A stretch of DNA of 64,000 bases from DATKMS01 sp035541735 (GCA_035541735.1 DATKMS010000036.1:1-64000); one strand, 5' to 3'; positions 32,485 to 41,490 are shown, counted from the stretch's first letter. Notes: generated by a model not told the origin, from the letters alone. Translations and numbers: made by a program.

Positions 32485-34866
32485 ATGGCGCGACGGCTAG
32501 CAGGGATTACTCTCCGACTGTTTCCGATCTTGCTCTACGTGGCGTCAACAGCGGGCTGTGGGGGCGACGCCGCCTCGAACGTGTCGGTTCCCAAGGCTCA
32601 ACCCTCTCCCGGACCTGCCGTCAACGGTACCGTGTCTTTGCCCAACGGCACTTTGGCAATGCGGGAGCGATCCGTGTTGCGGCGCTTCGCCGCGCTGGTG
32701 GTCGAGGAGGCCGAGGCGTTGGTCGCGACCAACGTGAAGCCAGTGCCGCGCAACGTCCCCGTGCTCCTGACGTTGCAATACCCCAACGGTTCCTCCCAAA
32801 CATATGATACGTTTTACACCAACGACCAGGGTGGCTACCTCCTCAATCTCCCAGCGGGAACCAGTGAGGACACGTGCCGTTTCATCGTGTCCGTCGGCAG
32901 TGGCTCCACGCTGACGCGCGCCTTTGTCTTCAGCACCGTCAAGCCGGTCAACATCGACTACATCAGCGAGACGGCGGTGACGCTCATCTTGGACCAGGTG
33001 CATCAAGGCGCCGACCTGTGCGAGTTCTCGGTCCGAGAAATCGAACAACTCGTCAACATGATCCGTGATCTGCCAGGCATCGTGACCGGCCCGGACATCT
33101 TCCAAACCAATCGCAACGCTCTGGTCGCTGCCTCGAGCAACCCTGACATCCAAGCCTTCGTGCGCGCCGCCGGCGGAGTGGCCACGCCAGTGCCCACGAT
33201 TACACCGTTGCCGCCGACGGAGACGCCGACCGAAGGCACGCCGAGTGTCACGCCTACGGTGACCGTCACGAAAACGCGCGTTCCGACCAACACGCCGGTC
33301 AACACCGCAACCTTCACGGCGACGCGCACCAACACGCCGATCCCAACGCAAACCCCGACGCGCAGCCTCACGCCGACAGGGACCAAGCCGCCGCCGACCG
33401 CGACCGTGACCAACACCGCGACGCCGACGCGGACCAATACCGCGACGCCAATCCCGACGACGACGGCGACGCCCACACGGACGAATACCGTGCCGCCGCC
33501 TCCGACGTCGACTCAGTCCCCTACGCCGACGGGCACCCTTGCACCGACGGCCACGTCAACCGCGACGCTGACGCCGACACAGGGCGGGCCGGTGCCGCAC
33601 ATTACCATCGGCGACGCCAGCGGGCCGGCGGGCAGTCAAGTGGTGGTGCCGATCTCGTTGGAGAAGAATGGGGTGACGGCGGCCAGCATCGCGCCGCTGA
33701 TCATCGACATCGACACGGGCGTGTTGACGTTCGTGAGTTGCGCGAAGACGGCGGCGGTGACCAGCGGGCAGACGGTGGCGACCTCGATGCCGATGCCGGG
33801 ACAGATCACCATCGTGCTGGCGGGGCTGGATCTGACGGTGCTGCCGGACGGGGAGATCATCGACTGTACGTTCACCATCAACGCGGCCGCAACGGGCAGT
33901 ACGGCGGTGACCTTCGAGTCAGCGGCGGTGGGCGACGATCAGTTCAACAGCTTCGACGCGACCGGCACGAGCGGGACGGTGACCGTGGGGGTCGTGAACC
34001 CGCCGACGGCGACGCCAACGCCGACGCAGGGCGGGGCGGTGCCGGACATTACCATCGGCGATGCGAGTGGGCCGGCGGGTAGTCAGGTGGTGGTGCCGAT
34101 CTCGCTGGAGAAGAATGGGGTGCGGGCGGCCAGCATCGCGCCGCTGATCATCGACATCGACACGGGCGTGTTGACGTTCGTGAGTTGCGCGAAGACGGCG
34201 GCGGTGACCAGCGGGCAGACGGTGGCGACCTCGATGCCGACGCCGGGACAGATCACCATCGTGCTGGCGGGGCTGGATCTGACGGTGCTGCCGGACGGGG
34301 AGATCATCGACTGTACGTTCACCATCAACGCGGCCGCGACGGGCAGCACGGCGGTGACCTTCGAGTCGGCGGCCGTGGGTGACGACCAGTTCAACAGCTT
34401 CGATGCGAGCGGGACGAGCGGGACGGTGACCGTGGGCACCGCGAATCCGACGGTGCCGGACGTCACCATCGGCGACGCCAGCGGGCCGGCGGGCAGTCAG
34501 GTGGTGGTGCCGATCTCGCTGGAGAAGAATGGGGTGCGGGCGGCCAGCATCGCGCCGCTGGTGCTCGACATCGACACGGGCGTGTTGACGTTCGTGAGCT
34601 GCGCCAAGACGGCGGCGGTGACCAGCGGGCAGACGGTGGCGACGTCGATGCCGATGCCGGGACAGATCACCATCGTGCTGGCGGGACTCGATCTGACGGT
34701 GCTGCCGGATGGAAACATCATCGACTGCACGTTCACCATCAACGCGGCCGCGACGGGCAGCACGGCGGTGACCTTCGAGTCGGCAGCGGTGGGTGACGAT
34801 CAGTTCAACAGCTTCGACGCGAGCGGCACGAGCGGCACGGTGACGGTGGGGACGGGCGGTGCTTGA
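32485..34866 (+). CDS. Lipoprotein with three tandem cohesin-like domains
   Basis: 793 residues, ATG after GAGAGGAGTGC. A signal sequence ends in the lipobox STAGC (Cys about 25), anchoring it to a membrane. Residues about 35-235 form a globular domain with a carboxypeptidase-regulatory-like start. Residues about 235-368 are a Thr/Pro linker rich in TPT repeats. Three cohesin-like domains follow (about 370-503, 519-652, 657-790), each opening ITIGDASGPAGSQVVVPISL, with DIDTGVLTFVSC, LDLTVLPDG and IDCTFTINAAATGSTAV. Cohesins bind dockerins; two dockerin proteins are encoded 0.7 and 5.2 kb downstream. It could act as a surface scaffold; that role is inferred. Confidence 0.85.
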   Translation: MARRLAGITLRLFPILLYVASTAGCGGDAASNVSVPKAQPSPGPAVNGTVSLPNGTLAMRERSVLRRFAALVVEEAEALVATNVKPVPRNVPVLLTLQYPNGSSQTYDTFYTNDQGGYLLNLPAGTSEDTCRFIVSVGSGSTLTRAFVFSTVKPVNIDYISETAVTLILDQVHQGADLCEFSVREIEQLVNMIRDLPGIVTGPDIFQTNRNALVAASSNPDIQAFVRAAGGVATPVPTITPLPPTETPTEGTPSVTPTVTVTKTRVPTNTPVNTATFTATRTNTPIPTQTPTRSLTPTGTKPPPTATVTNTATPTRTNTATPIPTTTATPTRTNTVPPPPTSTQSPTPTGTLAPTATSTATLTPTQGGPVPHITIGDASGPAGSQVVVPISLEKNGVTAASIAPLIIDIDTGVLTFVSCAKTAAVTSGQTVATSMPMPGQITIVLAGLDLTVLPDGEIIDCTFTINAAATGSTAVTFESAAVGDDQFNSFDATGTSGTVTVGVVNPPTATPTPTQGGAVPDITIGDASGPAGSQVVVPISLEKNGVRAASIAPLIIDIDTGVLTFVSCAKTAAVTSGQTVATSMPTPGQITIVLAGLDLTVLPDGEIIDCTFTINAAATGSTAVTFESAAVGDDQFNSFDASGTSGTVTVGTANPTVPDVTIGDASGPAGSQVVVPISLEKNGVRAASIAPLVLDIDTGVLTFVSCAKTAAVTSGQTVATSMPMPGQITIVLAGLDLTVLPDGNIIDCTFTINAAATGSTAVTFESAAVGDDQFNSFDASGTSGTVTVGTGGA
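33592..34856 (+). repeat. Three near-identical tandem coding repeats (cohesin-like units)
   Basis: Units start at 33592, 34039 and 34453, about 400 bp each. The first linker is longer (with CCGACGGCGACGCC) and the second shorter, giving spacings of 447 and 414 bp. They differ by only scattered bases, implying recent duplication or ongoing gene conversion. Confidence 0.88.
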
Positions 34867-34993
34867 TCGCAAAACCCCGCGGGCGCGTGTACGAGCGACG
34901 AACGCTCTTGACAATTGAGGCGCCCCGGCGCTGGTATGTGATACCTCAGTATCGAGCCACGTTAGAGTGGCTTGGTACCCGCGGAGTGAGAGC

Positions 34994-35539
34994 ATGAAGG
35001 ATCGTCTCTATATCGCCATTGGCGCTGCTGCGGTAATCGTGGTGGCGACGCTCATCTGGTTGAGTAACCGCCACGACGTGCAACATGAAGTGCAGCGAGA
35101 TGAGGCCGCTACTGCACCGGACAATCCGGAAGCACGCGTGTTTGCGTTGCAGGCGGAGTCCACAGCCGACAAGAAGGTGCGGGTGACCATGCGCTCCTTG
35201 CCGACGTCGGGGCCAGTGGTGACCATCGTCACGCAGGTCGATTACGACACTGGCCGCCTTAAGATGAACACCTGTACGATCAGCCCCGACATCGGCGAAG
35301 GTACAGCCAGCGCCAAGGTCTTGCACCTGGCAGAGCCTCAACCGGGATTGGTGCGGGCGGTGGTGGTCGGGAAGCTCGAGGAGTTGCCGGCAGCGGCGAA
35401 CGTCCTCGCTTGCGACTTTGCGGTGCAGCCCGGCGCACCAGCGGGGCCGACTGTTGTGCGCGTCCACGGACAGGTTGCCGACACAACATTTGAAGACCGG
35501 CCGTTCGCAGTCGAGAAGACGATTGTCATCAAGAACTAG
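34994..35539 (+). CDS. Membrane-anchored cohesin-like protein
   Basis: 181 residues from the ATG at 34994 (GGAGTGAGAGC upstream). An N-terminal membrane helix (about 6-24, IAIGAAAVIVVATLIWLS) is uncleaved or a signal anchor. The rest follows the cohesin plan: an opening strand set, VDYDTGRLKMNTCTI in the place of DIDTGVLTFVSC, then LVRAVVVGKLEELPAAANVL and ACDFAVQPGAPAGPTVV in place of CTFTINAAATGSTAV. The match is structural rather than strong. Located between the tri-cohesin and the first dockerin gene, 22 bp before the latter, so probably cotranscribed with it. Confidence 0.7.
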   Translation: MKDRLYIAIGAAAVIVVATLIWLSNRHDVQHEVQRDEAATAPDNPEARVFALQAESTADKKVRVTMRSLPTSGPVVTIVTQVDYDTGRLKMNTCTISPDIGEGTASAKVLHLAEPQPGLVRAVVVGKLEELPAAANVLACDFAVQPGAPAGPTVVRVHGQVADTTFEDRPFAVEKTIVIKN

Positions 35540-35561
35540 GCGCCAGGAGCGAGGAGAAGCC

Positions 35562-37538
35562 ATGTCCAAGGTCATCGGCAGGTGTGTTCGGGGTACGGTT
35601 GTAGCGTTTGGCATCGGGCTTCTTCTCTCTGCGCGCACCAACGCGCAGTGTCTGGGAGACTGCAACGGCGACGGGACGGTCGGGCCGGGCGAACTGAACA
35701 AGGTCATCGCCATCATCTTGAACTGCAGTTCAGCGGCGGCCGGTTGTGGGGCCGTCCCCGGCGGTTGTACTGCTGCCGATAAGAACGGCGATCACACGAT
35801 CCAGCCCGGCGAGCTGAACAACATCATTTTCAACATCCTGAACTTCCCCCCCAAAGGCTGCCCGGCGACATCGCCGACTCCGACAAAGACCCTAGGCGTG
35901 GTGCCTACCAACACCATAGCGCCGACGAACACGCCGACCCGTGTGCCGTCGCAGACCCCGACCCCGACAACGGGCGCCGCTGTGTGCGGCAACGGCATCA
36001 CGGAATCCAACGAGGACTGTGACGACGGCGGGTTCTGCATCGGTGGCGACAACGCGGGCATCAAGTGCAACTCGGAGGCGCAGTGCCAGGGCCAGGGTGT
36101 TTGCACCGAAGGCGTGAAGATCGGCACGGCGTGCAATGGCGACGCCGACTGTCCGGATGCCAAGTGCATCCACTGCAAGCCGTGCGGCGGCGACGGGTGC
36201 GCCGCAAACTGTACCTTCGAGCAGGACATCGCATACGATCTGGTTCCGGGTGCCGTGAAGGTCTGCAAAGGAGGTGCGAACGACGGCAAAGGGTGCAACG
36301 TGGTTGCGGACTGTCCGCCATCCTCACCGCCGCAAACCCCGGGTCCGTCGTGTACGACCTACAAACAATGCCTGGGTGGCCCGAACGACAACAAACTATG
36401 CAGCGGCGGAGTCGACTGCCCAGGAGGGATCTGCAACCAGGCGGTCAAGCCCGGCAGCAGCGGTGCCTTCGTGCATGATGGGCTCCTGCAGCTCGCGCTG
36501 CCGATATCGGGCACCCAGACGCTGACCATCGGCAAAAAACGCAACAATGAGATTCCGGGCGTCATCAAGGCCACCAGCGTCAAGCTGCCCGCCATCGGGG
36601 TCGGCCCGGTCGCCTGTGCCTGCGTGCGCGCCATCGCCACAAAGACCTGCGGCGGGACGGTGTTCGACTTCGATGGATCAGGTTCGACGGATTGCACCGA
36701 CGGCTTTACAGCCGGCGCCAGCGTGTGCACCGACGCCGGCAAGAAACCGTGTGCCTTCGTACACGGCCCCGGAAACGCGTCGTCCGGCCTGATCGGCTGC
36801 AACGGCCTGGAGGGGGTGAATCTTTCCTTCACGCAAGACGAGGCCTACGCCCCGTGTGGTACCCAGGTTGCGGGTGGTGTGTGCCCCACGCCCTATCCAC
36901 CGGCGCCGACACCGCCGGCCGGCTCGGGACTCCCGGTGATCACACTGAGCGGTTCAGGTGGCCCAGGCTCGTCGATCGTCCTGAACAGTTCCGCGATCGG
37001 CACCGCTGTGGGCGCCTGTAACCAGGCCGGCTCATGCCACGCTGGGTCGAATGCCGGGAAAGCTTGCACCAAAAATGCGGACTGTCCAGGCAGCACCTGC
37101 GACGGCGTGAAGGTGCTCGAGGTCTCGGGACCCGACCTGACCTTCTGCAGTAACGTTGGGGTATCGTGCGATAACGGGCCGCCCTGCGATGACGACCCAC
37201 AGTCGAGTCGGGGGGTGCCGCAGACGCTGCCGCAGGTGACCGGTACGGCGACCGGGCTGATCACCAACACGTATGGAGCCGCCTCCTCGGCACGGGTGTG
37301 CAAGAACAAGACAACCCAGACGTGCCGGAGCGATGCGGACTGCGGGGCGGATGGGCCGTGCCTGTTCAACATCGGGCCCTTCTCGTACACCGGCAGTCCG
37401 TACGATTGTGCGAAGTTGGAGGCGAGTCCGCCGACGGCCGAGGGTGGCAACGTGGTCGGTGCGTTCACCGGGCTCAATCAACCCAGCACCGGCGATATCG
37501 TGGTGCGTAACACGTTCATCATCGGGCCGCGGAAGTAG
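35562..37538 (+). CDS. Secreted Cys-rich protein with N-terminal dockerin domain
   Basis: 658 residues, ATG after GAGGAGAAGCC. A signal peptide to about 28 (TNA-Q). A dockerin at about 29-108 has two calcium-loop motifs, DCNGDGTVGPGE and DKNGDHTIQPGE, each followed by a helix (LNKVIAIIL and LNNIIFNIL). A Thr/Pro linker follows. Next comes CGNGITESNEDCDDGG, the start of a myxobacterial-type Cys repeat (DUF4215), interrupted by Cys modules of the form GxxCxxxxDCPxxxC and resumed at GDGCAANC. The C-terminal half is beta-rich with more such modules. No catalytic motif is seen. It probably docks onto the cohesin proteins encoded just upstream. Confidence 0.82.
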   Translation: MSKVIGRCVRGTVVAFGIGLLLSARTNAQCLGDCNGDGTVGPGELNKVIAIILNCSSAAAGCGAVPGGCTAADKNGDHTIQPGELNNIIFNILNFPPKGCPATSPTPTKTLGVVPTNTIAPTNTPTRVPSQTPTPTTGAAVCGNGITESNEDCDDGGFCIGGDNAGIKCNSEAQCQGQGVCTEGVKIGTACNGDADCPDAKCIHCKPCGGDGCAANCTFEQDIAYDLVPGAVKVCKGGANDGKGCNVVADCPPSSPPQTPGPSCTTYKQCLGGPNDNKLCSGGVDCPGGICNQAVKPGSSGAFVHDGLLQLALPISGTQTLTIGKKRNNEIPGVIKATSVKLPAIGVGPVACACVRAIATKTCGGTVFDFDGSGSTDCTDGFTAGASVCTDAGKKPCAFVHGPGNASSGLIGCNGLEGVNLSFTQDEAYAPCGTQVAGGVCPTPYPPAPTPPAGSGLPVITLSGSGGPGSSIVLNSSAIGTAVGACNQAGSCHAGSNAGKACTKNADCPGSTCDGVKVLEVSGPDLTFCSNVGVSCDNGPPCDDDPQSSRGVPQTLPQVTGTATGLITNTYGAASSARVCKNKTTQTCRSDADCGADGPCLFNIGPFSYTGSPYDCAKLEASPPTAEGGNVVGAFTGLNQPSTGDIVVRNTFIIGPRK

Positions 37539-37548
37539 AACTGGTCCA

Positions 37549-37581
37549 GTCCACAGGGGGGCACGGCGCCCCCCTGTGGAC
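37549..37581 (+). terminator. Strong hairpin after the first dockerin gene
   Basis: GTCCACAGGGGGGC (37549-37562) pairs perfectly with 37568-37581 around a five-base loop, 11 bases after the stop. The following bases are CACAAAAACTG, so the T-run is lacking on this strand; it may also work as a transcript-end stabiliser. Confidence 0.6.
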
Positions 37582-37594
37582 CACAAAAACTGTA

Positions 37595-37623
37595 TTGACA
37601 AAGCTAGGCGCCGCCAGTAGTCA
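37595..37623 (+). promoter_or_regulatory. Candidate promoter of the secreted-protein gene at 37849
   Basis: TTGACA (37595-37600) with 17 bases to TAGTCA (37618-37623). The -10 is weak. It would give a leader of about 220 bases. Confidence 0.35.
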
Positions 37624-37848
37624 TAGAGAGGTCGTTCCGCAAACCAAGTCGATCCGACAAGGCGACCGGCGTGCAGGGGACAGCAGGTCCCTCCGGAGGA
37701 TAAGCAACGATGAGAGGCGTAGTGTGCGACTCGCGGGTGTGCCGGCGCACCAGGGTTCGCGGTCGTGAACCCCCGGGCCTTGGCCAGCAAACGAGGGGGT
37801 TTACGGAGCAAGAGAGTGTTCTGCCAAACAAAGATGAGAGGAGGAGTT

Positions 37849-39249
37849 ATGTACAGTAACAAGATCGCAGGCGTGGTCGCCGGCGCGGTGGCTCTGCTTC
37901 TGCTGTCGGCACCGTCCTACGCCGATCTGACCAAGTGCGCCACGCTGATCGACGGCGAAAATGCCAAGATGCAGGCGGCGATGATCAAGCATTTCCAGAA
38001 GTGCATCGATGGGTACCACAAGGATCTCGCCAAGGTTCCAAAGACGGGGCCATTCACTGCGGCAGCAAAGGTGTGTGATAAAGAACTCGGTAAGGGGATC
38101 GGCTCCGGCGGCGACATCGACAAGGAAGTAACGACCAAGCTTATCGCGGGCTTCACCAAGAACACCTGCACGGAATCGGACTTGCTGGCGCTCGGTCACC
38201 TGTCGCACAAGCTCTACACTGACAACTGGGCGCGGCTTCAGGGGGTCTCGGCGTTCCATTCGGCCTATGAGCAGGCACTGGCCGGCAGCCGCGATTTCAT
38301 CCAAGGCTTGATCGATATGGGGAAGAGCGCAAGTCCAGGCTGCCCCAATTGCGTCAAGATCAACCATCCGCTGTGCAACGAGATGAGCAGCGTGCTGGCC
38401 AGCAGCTCGCAGGCTGTCGTGTTGGTGTCTGTTCTGAACCTGACCGTACCCCTGAGCGGGACAACTGTCTTGAAGATCTGCGACAACACCGTAAGTGGGT
38501 TGGTTTCCGGGGGCATCTTGCCGAACATTCCAGCGAGTACATTCTATGTGCTGGGCGGACCCGGCAAGCTGTTGGATCCGGCGCCGGTCGGGAATGGGGG
38601 GACGGCTCTCGCCACTGCCTGCACGAGGACGATTGCAGCCGAAGGGATCATCCAGTGCGGCTCTGCGCAGCGCATCTCCTACGTGACGTGCCAGGATCAT
38701 ACGCCGTCAACCACCAACGCGGACGGGGCATCAGCCTCAGGGGGCTGCACCGGCCAGGATAGCTGTGCGAGGACCAAGAAGAACAGCGAACAGTCGGTCG
38801 TCGATCCTAAGGACGGCCCGCCGATCGCGGCGAGTGACACGCTGATTGGCGGCGCCTGCATCAAGACTGTGTCGACTGCTGGCGTCGCGGGCGACGGCTT
38901 CGTCAATCTGACCTCGCAAATCGGTCTCCACCGCCTCGTGACGAATGACAACTGCCAGAACCCGGCGACCTTGGACGACGCCGGGTTGCCAGCCACCACG
39001 TCGCTCACAACCGGAACAGCAGCCGCCAAGGTGTTGAACCAGGACTCGGAGGGCGGAACGCCGTCTACCAATGAGCTCGACTCCGACGTGGTCACCGGAA
39101 GCATTTTCAACTGCGCGACCCTGAACGCAGGTCAAACAAAGGGGACGCACCTGGTCGGAGCCTTCCCGGCGATCAACACGCTGCAGCTCTCAGGGGGAGG
39201 GGACTTCCTCGACAGCGTGACCACGTTCGAACTGGACGTTGCTCCGTAA
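37849..39249 (+). CDS. Secreted hypothetical protein of the Cys-rich island
   Basis: 466 residues, ATG after GAGAGGAGGAGTT. Signal peptide to about 25 (SYA-D). The N-terminal third is helical with spaced Cys (FQKCIDGYHKDLAKVPKTG, then FTKNTCTESDLLALGHLSH). The C-terminal two thirds are beta-rich with short motifs similar to the neighbouring dockerin proteins: LNLTVPLSGTTVLKIC, FNCATLNAGQTKGTHLVGAF and a final VTTFELDVAP. It has no dockerin itself. Function unknown. Terminated by a good intrinsic terminator. The shared C-terminal pattern suggests a lineage-specific family of exported proteins. Confidence 0.78.
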   Translation: MYSNKIAGVVAGAVALLLLSAPSYADLTKCATLIDGENAKMQAAMIKHFQKCIDGYHKDLAKVPKTGPFTAAAKVCDKELGKGIGSGGDIDKEVTTKLIAGFTKNTCTESDLLALGHLSHKLYTDNWARLQGVSAFHSAYEQALAGSRDFIQGLIDMGKSASPGCPNCVKINHPLCNEMSSVLASSSQAVVLVSVLNLTVPLSGTTVLKICDNTVSGLVSGGILPNIPASTFYVLGGPGKLLDPAPVGNGGTALATACTRTIAAEGIIQCGSAQRISYVTCQDHTPSTTNADGASASGGCTGQDSCARTKKNSEQSVVDPKDGPPIAASDTLIGGACIKTVSTAGVAGDGFVNLTSQIGLHRLVTNDNCQNPATLDDAGLPATTSLTTGTAAAKVLNQDSEGGTPSTNELDSDVVTGSIFNCATLNAGQTKGTHLVGAFPAINTLQLSGGGDFLDSVTTFELDVAP

Positions 39250-39270
39250 GAACCTAGTCAACGCCTGAGG

Positions 39271-39308
39271 AAGGGGACGGAGGCACACTCTCCGTCCCCT
39301 TTCTTTTT
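39271..39308 (+). terminator. Intrinsic terminator of the gene ending at 39249
   Basis: AAGGGGACGGAG pairs perfectly with CTCCGTCCCCTT over a seven-base loop, followed by TCTTTTT. Textbook Rho-independent form. Confidence 0.9.
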
Positions 39309-39332
39309 GCCGGCAATGGAGGACCCTTATCA

Positions 39333-39854
39333 ATGCGACCCTTGATTGCGCTCGTATTGCTTCTCATGCTCCTCGGCGAAGGTGCACAGGCCGCCTTCCC
39401 GAACGAACCGGAGGGCTTCGGACCGTTGCGTTTCGGTGCCTCGACGGCGGCGCTTGAAAAGGCGTTCCCCAAGGCGAAGCGCCGGGGCCAGGAGGAGTTC
39501 CTGACGATCTACGATCTGGAAGGCCAATCCGTGCTCGGCTTGAAGCCGTGTACCGTGGAGTTGCGCTTCGTCGACGACAAGTTCTATCAGGTGCTGTTCA
39601 GTTGCGAACCGAAGGACAAGGTGGCGCGGGCGTTGGAGAAGCGCTTCGGCCCCGCGGTTCAACACAAGCCAGACGAGACCGTGTGGCTGAGTGAGACGCA
39701 CTGGGTGTCGTTCAGCCCGCAGGCCAAGTCGTTCTCATACACCGACCGCTCGCTGGGCAGCCTCGCGCAGAAGAAGCTGCTCGGCTACGTCCTGCGTCAG
39801 CGAGCGCAAGCGCAGGCGACCGCTGCCGTGCCGACGCCCGGGCCGACGCCGTAG
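39333..39854 (+). CDS. Small secreted hypothetical protein
   Basis: 173 residues. Signal peptide at 1-20 (cut near AQA-A). The mature part opens FPNEPEGFGPLRFGAS and continues in an alternating strand/helix pattern typical of small periplasmic proteins that have an opening LRFG motif. Two Cys (CTVELRF and FSCEPKD) could pair. It ends in an Ala/Gln-rich, Pro-rich tail (AVPTPGPTP). No named family or catalytic motif. It lies between two terminator-like palindromes, so it is probably transcribed alone. Confidence 0.75.
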   Translation: MRPLIALVLLLMLLGEGAQAAFPNEPEGFGPLRFGASTAALEKAFPKAKRRGQEEFLTIYDLEGQSVLGLKPCTVELRFVDDKFYQVLFSCEPKDKVARALEKRFGPAVQHKPDETVWLSETHWVSFSPQAKSFSYTDRSLGSLAQKKLLGYVLRQRAQAQATAAVPTPGPTP

Positions 39855-39909
39855 TCAAAACCACGAACGCCGACGAATTGAAGGGCGTGAACCGGACCTT
39901 CGTTGCGGA

Positions 39910-39937
39910 GTAGGGGCACAGCGCGCTGTGCCCCTAC
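39910..39937. repeat. Perfect 28-bp palindrome
   Basis: GTAGGGGCACAGCG followed at once by its reverse complement CGCTGTGCCCCTAC. Similar GTAGGGGC palindromes are dispersed in many bacterial genomes. Here it follows the gene ending at 39854 and may double as a transcription end. Confidence 0.75.
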
Positions 39938-40003
39938 TGTATTGCACGGAAAATTTCTCGTGCGGCTTTGCAGCCGTCTGCGGCCTACGGCCGTGGATTC
40001 TCG

Positions 40004-40033
40004 TTGACAATCAAGCGGCGCGCGCGGTATCAA
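40004..40033 (+). promoter_or_regulatory. Candidate promoter of the second dockerin gene
   Basis: TTGACA (40004-40009), 18-base spacer, TATCAA (40028-40033). About 80 bases upstream of the start codon. Confidence 0.5.
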
Positions 40034-40113
40034 ACCAAGAATTGCATCGAATCGGTTTGCGAAAAGATTTCGCTGGTGTGCGGCGGTGCTGCATTGCCAC
40101 TGAAAGGGTCATC

Positions 40114-41340
40114 ATGCTTCTGAACCTGCACGGGTCTGTAAGAATGGTCGCAGTCACTACGTGCGTGGCGGCGCTGCTGTTCACAGCAGCGGCTGCAGCC
40201 AACGCCCAGTGCTTGGGAGACTGCAACGGTGACGGGACGGTCGGGCCGGGGGAGCTGAACAAGGTCATCGCCATCATCTTGAACTGCAGCTCAGCGGCAG
40301 CCGGGTGCGGAGCTGTCCCCGGCGGTTGCACCGCTGCCGACAAGAACGGCGATCACACGATCCAGCCCGGCGAGCTGAACAACATCATATTCGACATCCT
40401 GAACTTCCCACCCAAGGGCTGCCCCGCGGCGTCACCGACACCGACGCGGACGCAAGGCATCCAGGCGACCAGCACGCCGACCAACACCTTCACCCTGGCG
40501 CCCTCGGCGACGCCGACGCCGAGCCCGACCACCGCCCTCGGCCCGCCGCTCGGCATGCGCGTGTTCTCGCTGGGCTCAAAATCAGCCTTTACCAGTTCAC
40601 TGCTGCCCGGCGGCAGCCTCGGCACGCCGATGGGGACGCTCATGCTTGACGCCGGCGGCAAGGACGGCAGCGGTCGTGCGACGGTGACCCTGGCCAACCC
40701 CGGCACGCTCATCCGCACGGACCTCTCGGCGGGGAACTTGACTCTGTGCACCAAGCTCGACTCGTGCACCGGCACACTCTACTGTGACGGCGGAACCGAC
40801 GTCGACGTGCTCAACTCCCTCGATAGCCTCCGCGCGGACCTGACGTGCATGCGCGACGGCACGCACAGCTGCCCGGCGACCGCACCGACACCACCGGTGT
40901 GCTGCAGCAACGCCTGTGAAGGTGTCGGCGTCGGCAGCGGCAACAGCCCGCAGCAGACGAGCCCACCGCCGAACGTCACGCCCACCCCCAGCGGTGCGGG
41001 CGCGATGTTGCTGATCTGCCAGCAGCGCAGCGTGCCCGTGAGGCCCCAGTGCCAAGGTACGGGCTCGTGTTGTTCAACGGTCGATTTCTCGACCGCCGCG
41101 CCGGCGACGCAGTACTACACGACCGGGATCGACACGGCCCAAGTCCTCAACCACTGCGCCGGCTCCGGAGCGAGTCCCAGCAAGGTACCCAAGATCGCCA
41201 GGAAGGGTACGAACTTCGACTGCGCCAATTGGACGACAGAGAACGGCGTTGGTGTCTTGGGCTTCACCATCCCAGCAGAAGAAGGGGATGCGAACATCAC
41301 CGGCGACGGGGCACAAGCCGGGTTGTGGAGCGACCAGTAG
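40114..41340 (+). CDS. Second secreted protein with N-terminal dockerin domain
   Basis: 408 residues from the ATG at 40114 (GAAAGGGTC upstream); an ATG at 40144 is possible. A signal peptide ends near AANA-Q. The dockerin (about 31-110) is almost identical in protein to that of the gene at 35562 (calcium loops DCNGDGTVGPGE and DKNGDHTIQPGE), and the DNA is about nine-tenths identical, so the module was duplicated recently. A Thr/Pro linker follows, then an unrelated beta-rich Cys-containing body (LGMRVFSLGSKSAFTSS, CTGTLYCDGGTDVDVL) and a tail with FDCANWTTENGVGVLGF. No enzyme motif recognised. Probably a cohesin ligand. Confidence 0.82.
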   Translation: MLLNLHGSVRMVAVTTCVAALLFTAAAAANAQCLGDCNGDGTVGPGELNKVIAIILNCSSAAAGCGAVPGGCTAADKNGDHTIQPGELNNIIFDILNFPPKGCPAASPTPTRTQGIQATSTPTNTFTLAPSATPTPSPTTALGPPLGMRVFSLGSKSAFTSSLLPGGSLGTPMGTLMLDAGGKDGSGRATVTLANPGTLIRTDLSAGNLTLCTKLDSCTGTLYCDGGTDVDVLNSLDSLRADLTCMRDGTHSCPATAPTPPVCCSNACEGVGVGSGNSPQQTSPPPNVTPTPSGAGAMLLICQQRSVPVRPQCQGTGSCCSTVDFSTAAPATQYYTTGIDTAQVLNHCAGSGASPSKVPKIARKGTNFDCANWTTENGVGVLGFTIPAEEGDANITGDGAQAGLWSDQ

Positions 41341-41490
41341 GCGACGCTCGTACGTGCACCACCCCGCGCTCAAGGGACAGAGTGCTAAGATTGCGCGCCC
41401 TTCGGCGTCGCTCAGGACTCTCAGGACAGGGCTTGGCGACGGCGCCTGAAAAGTTGGCGCTTCCTGCCCATGAGCCTGCGGCTGGCGGTC

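Noticed and set aside
33003..33476. Val/Gly-rich minus-strand frame over the Thr/Pro linker
   Set aside because: It is the complement of a TPT-rich repeat; a hydrophobic-looking product results from the repeat, not from a membrane protein.
34908..34940. Promoter before the gene at 34994 (TTGACA then TATGTG)
   Set aside because: The spacing is 21 bases, too long for a normal sigma-70 promoter, and no better -10 box is present.
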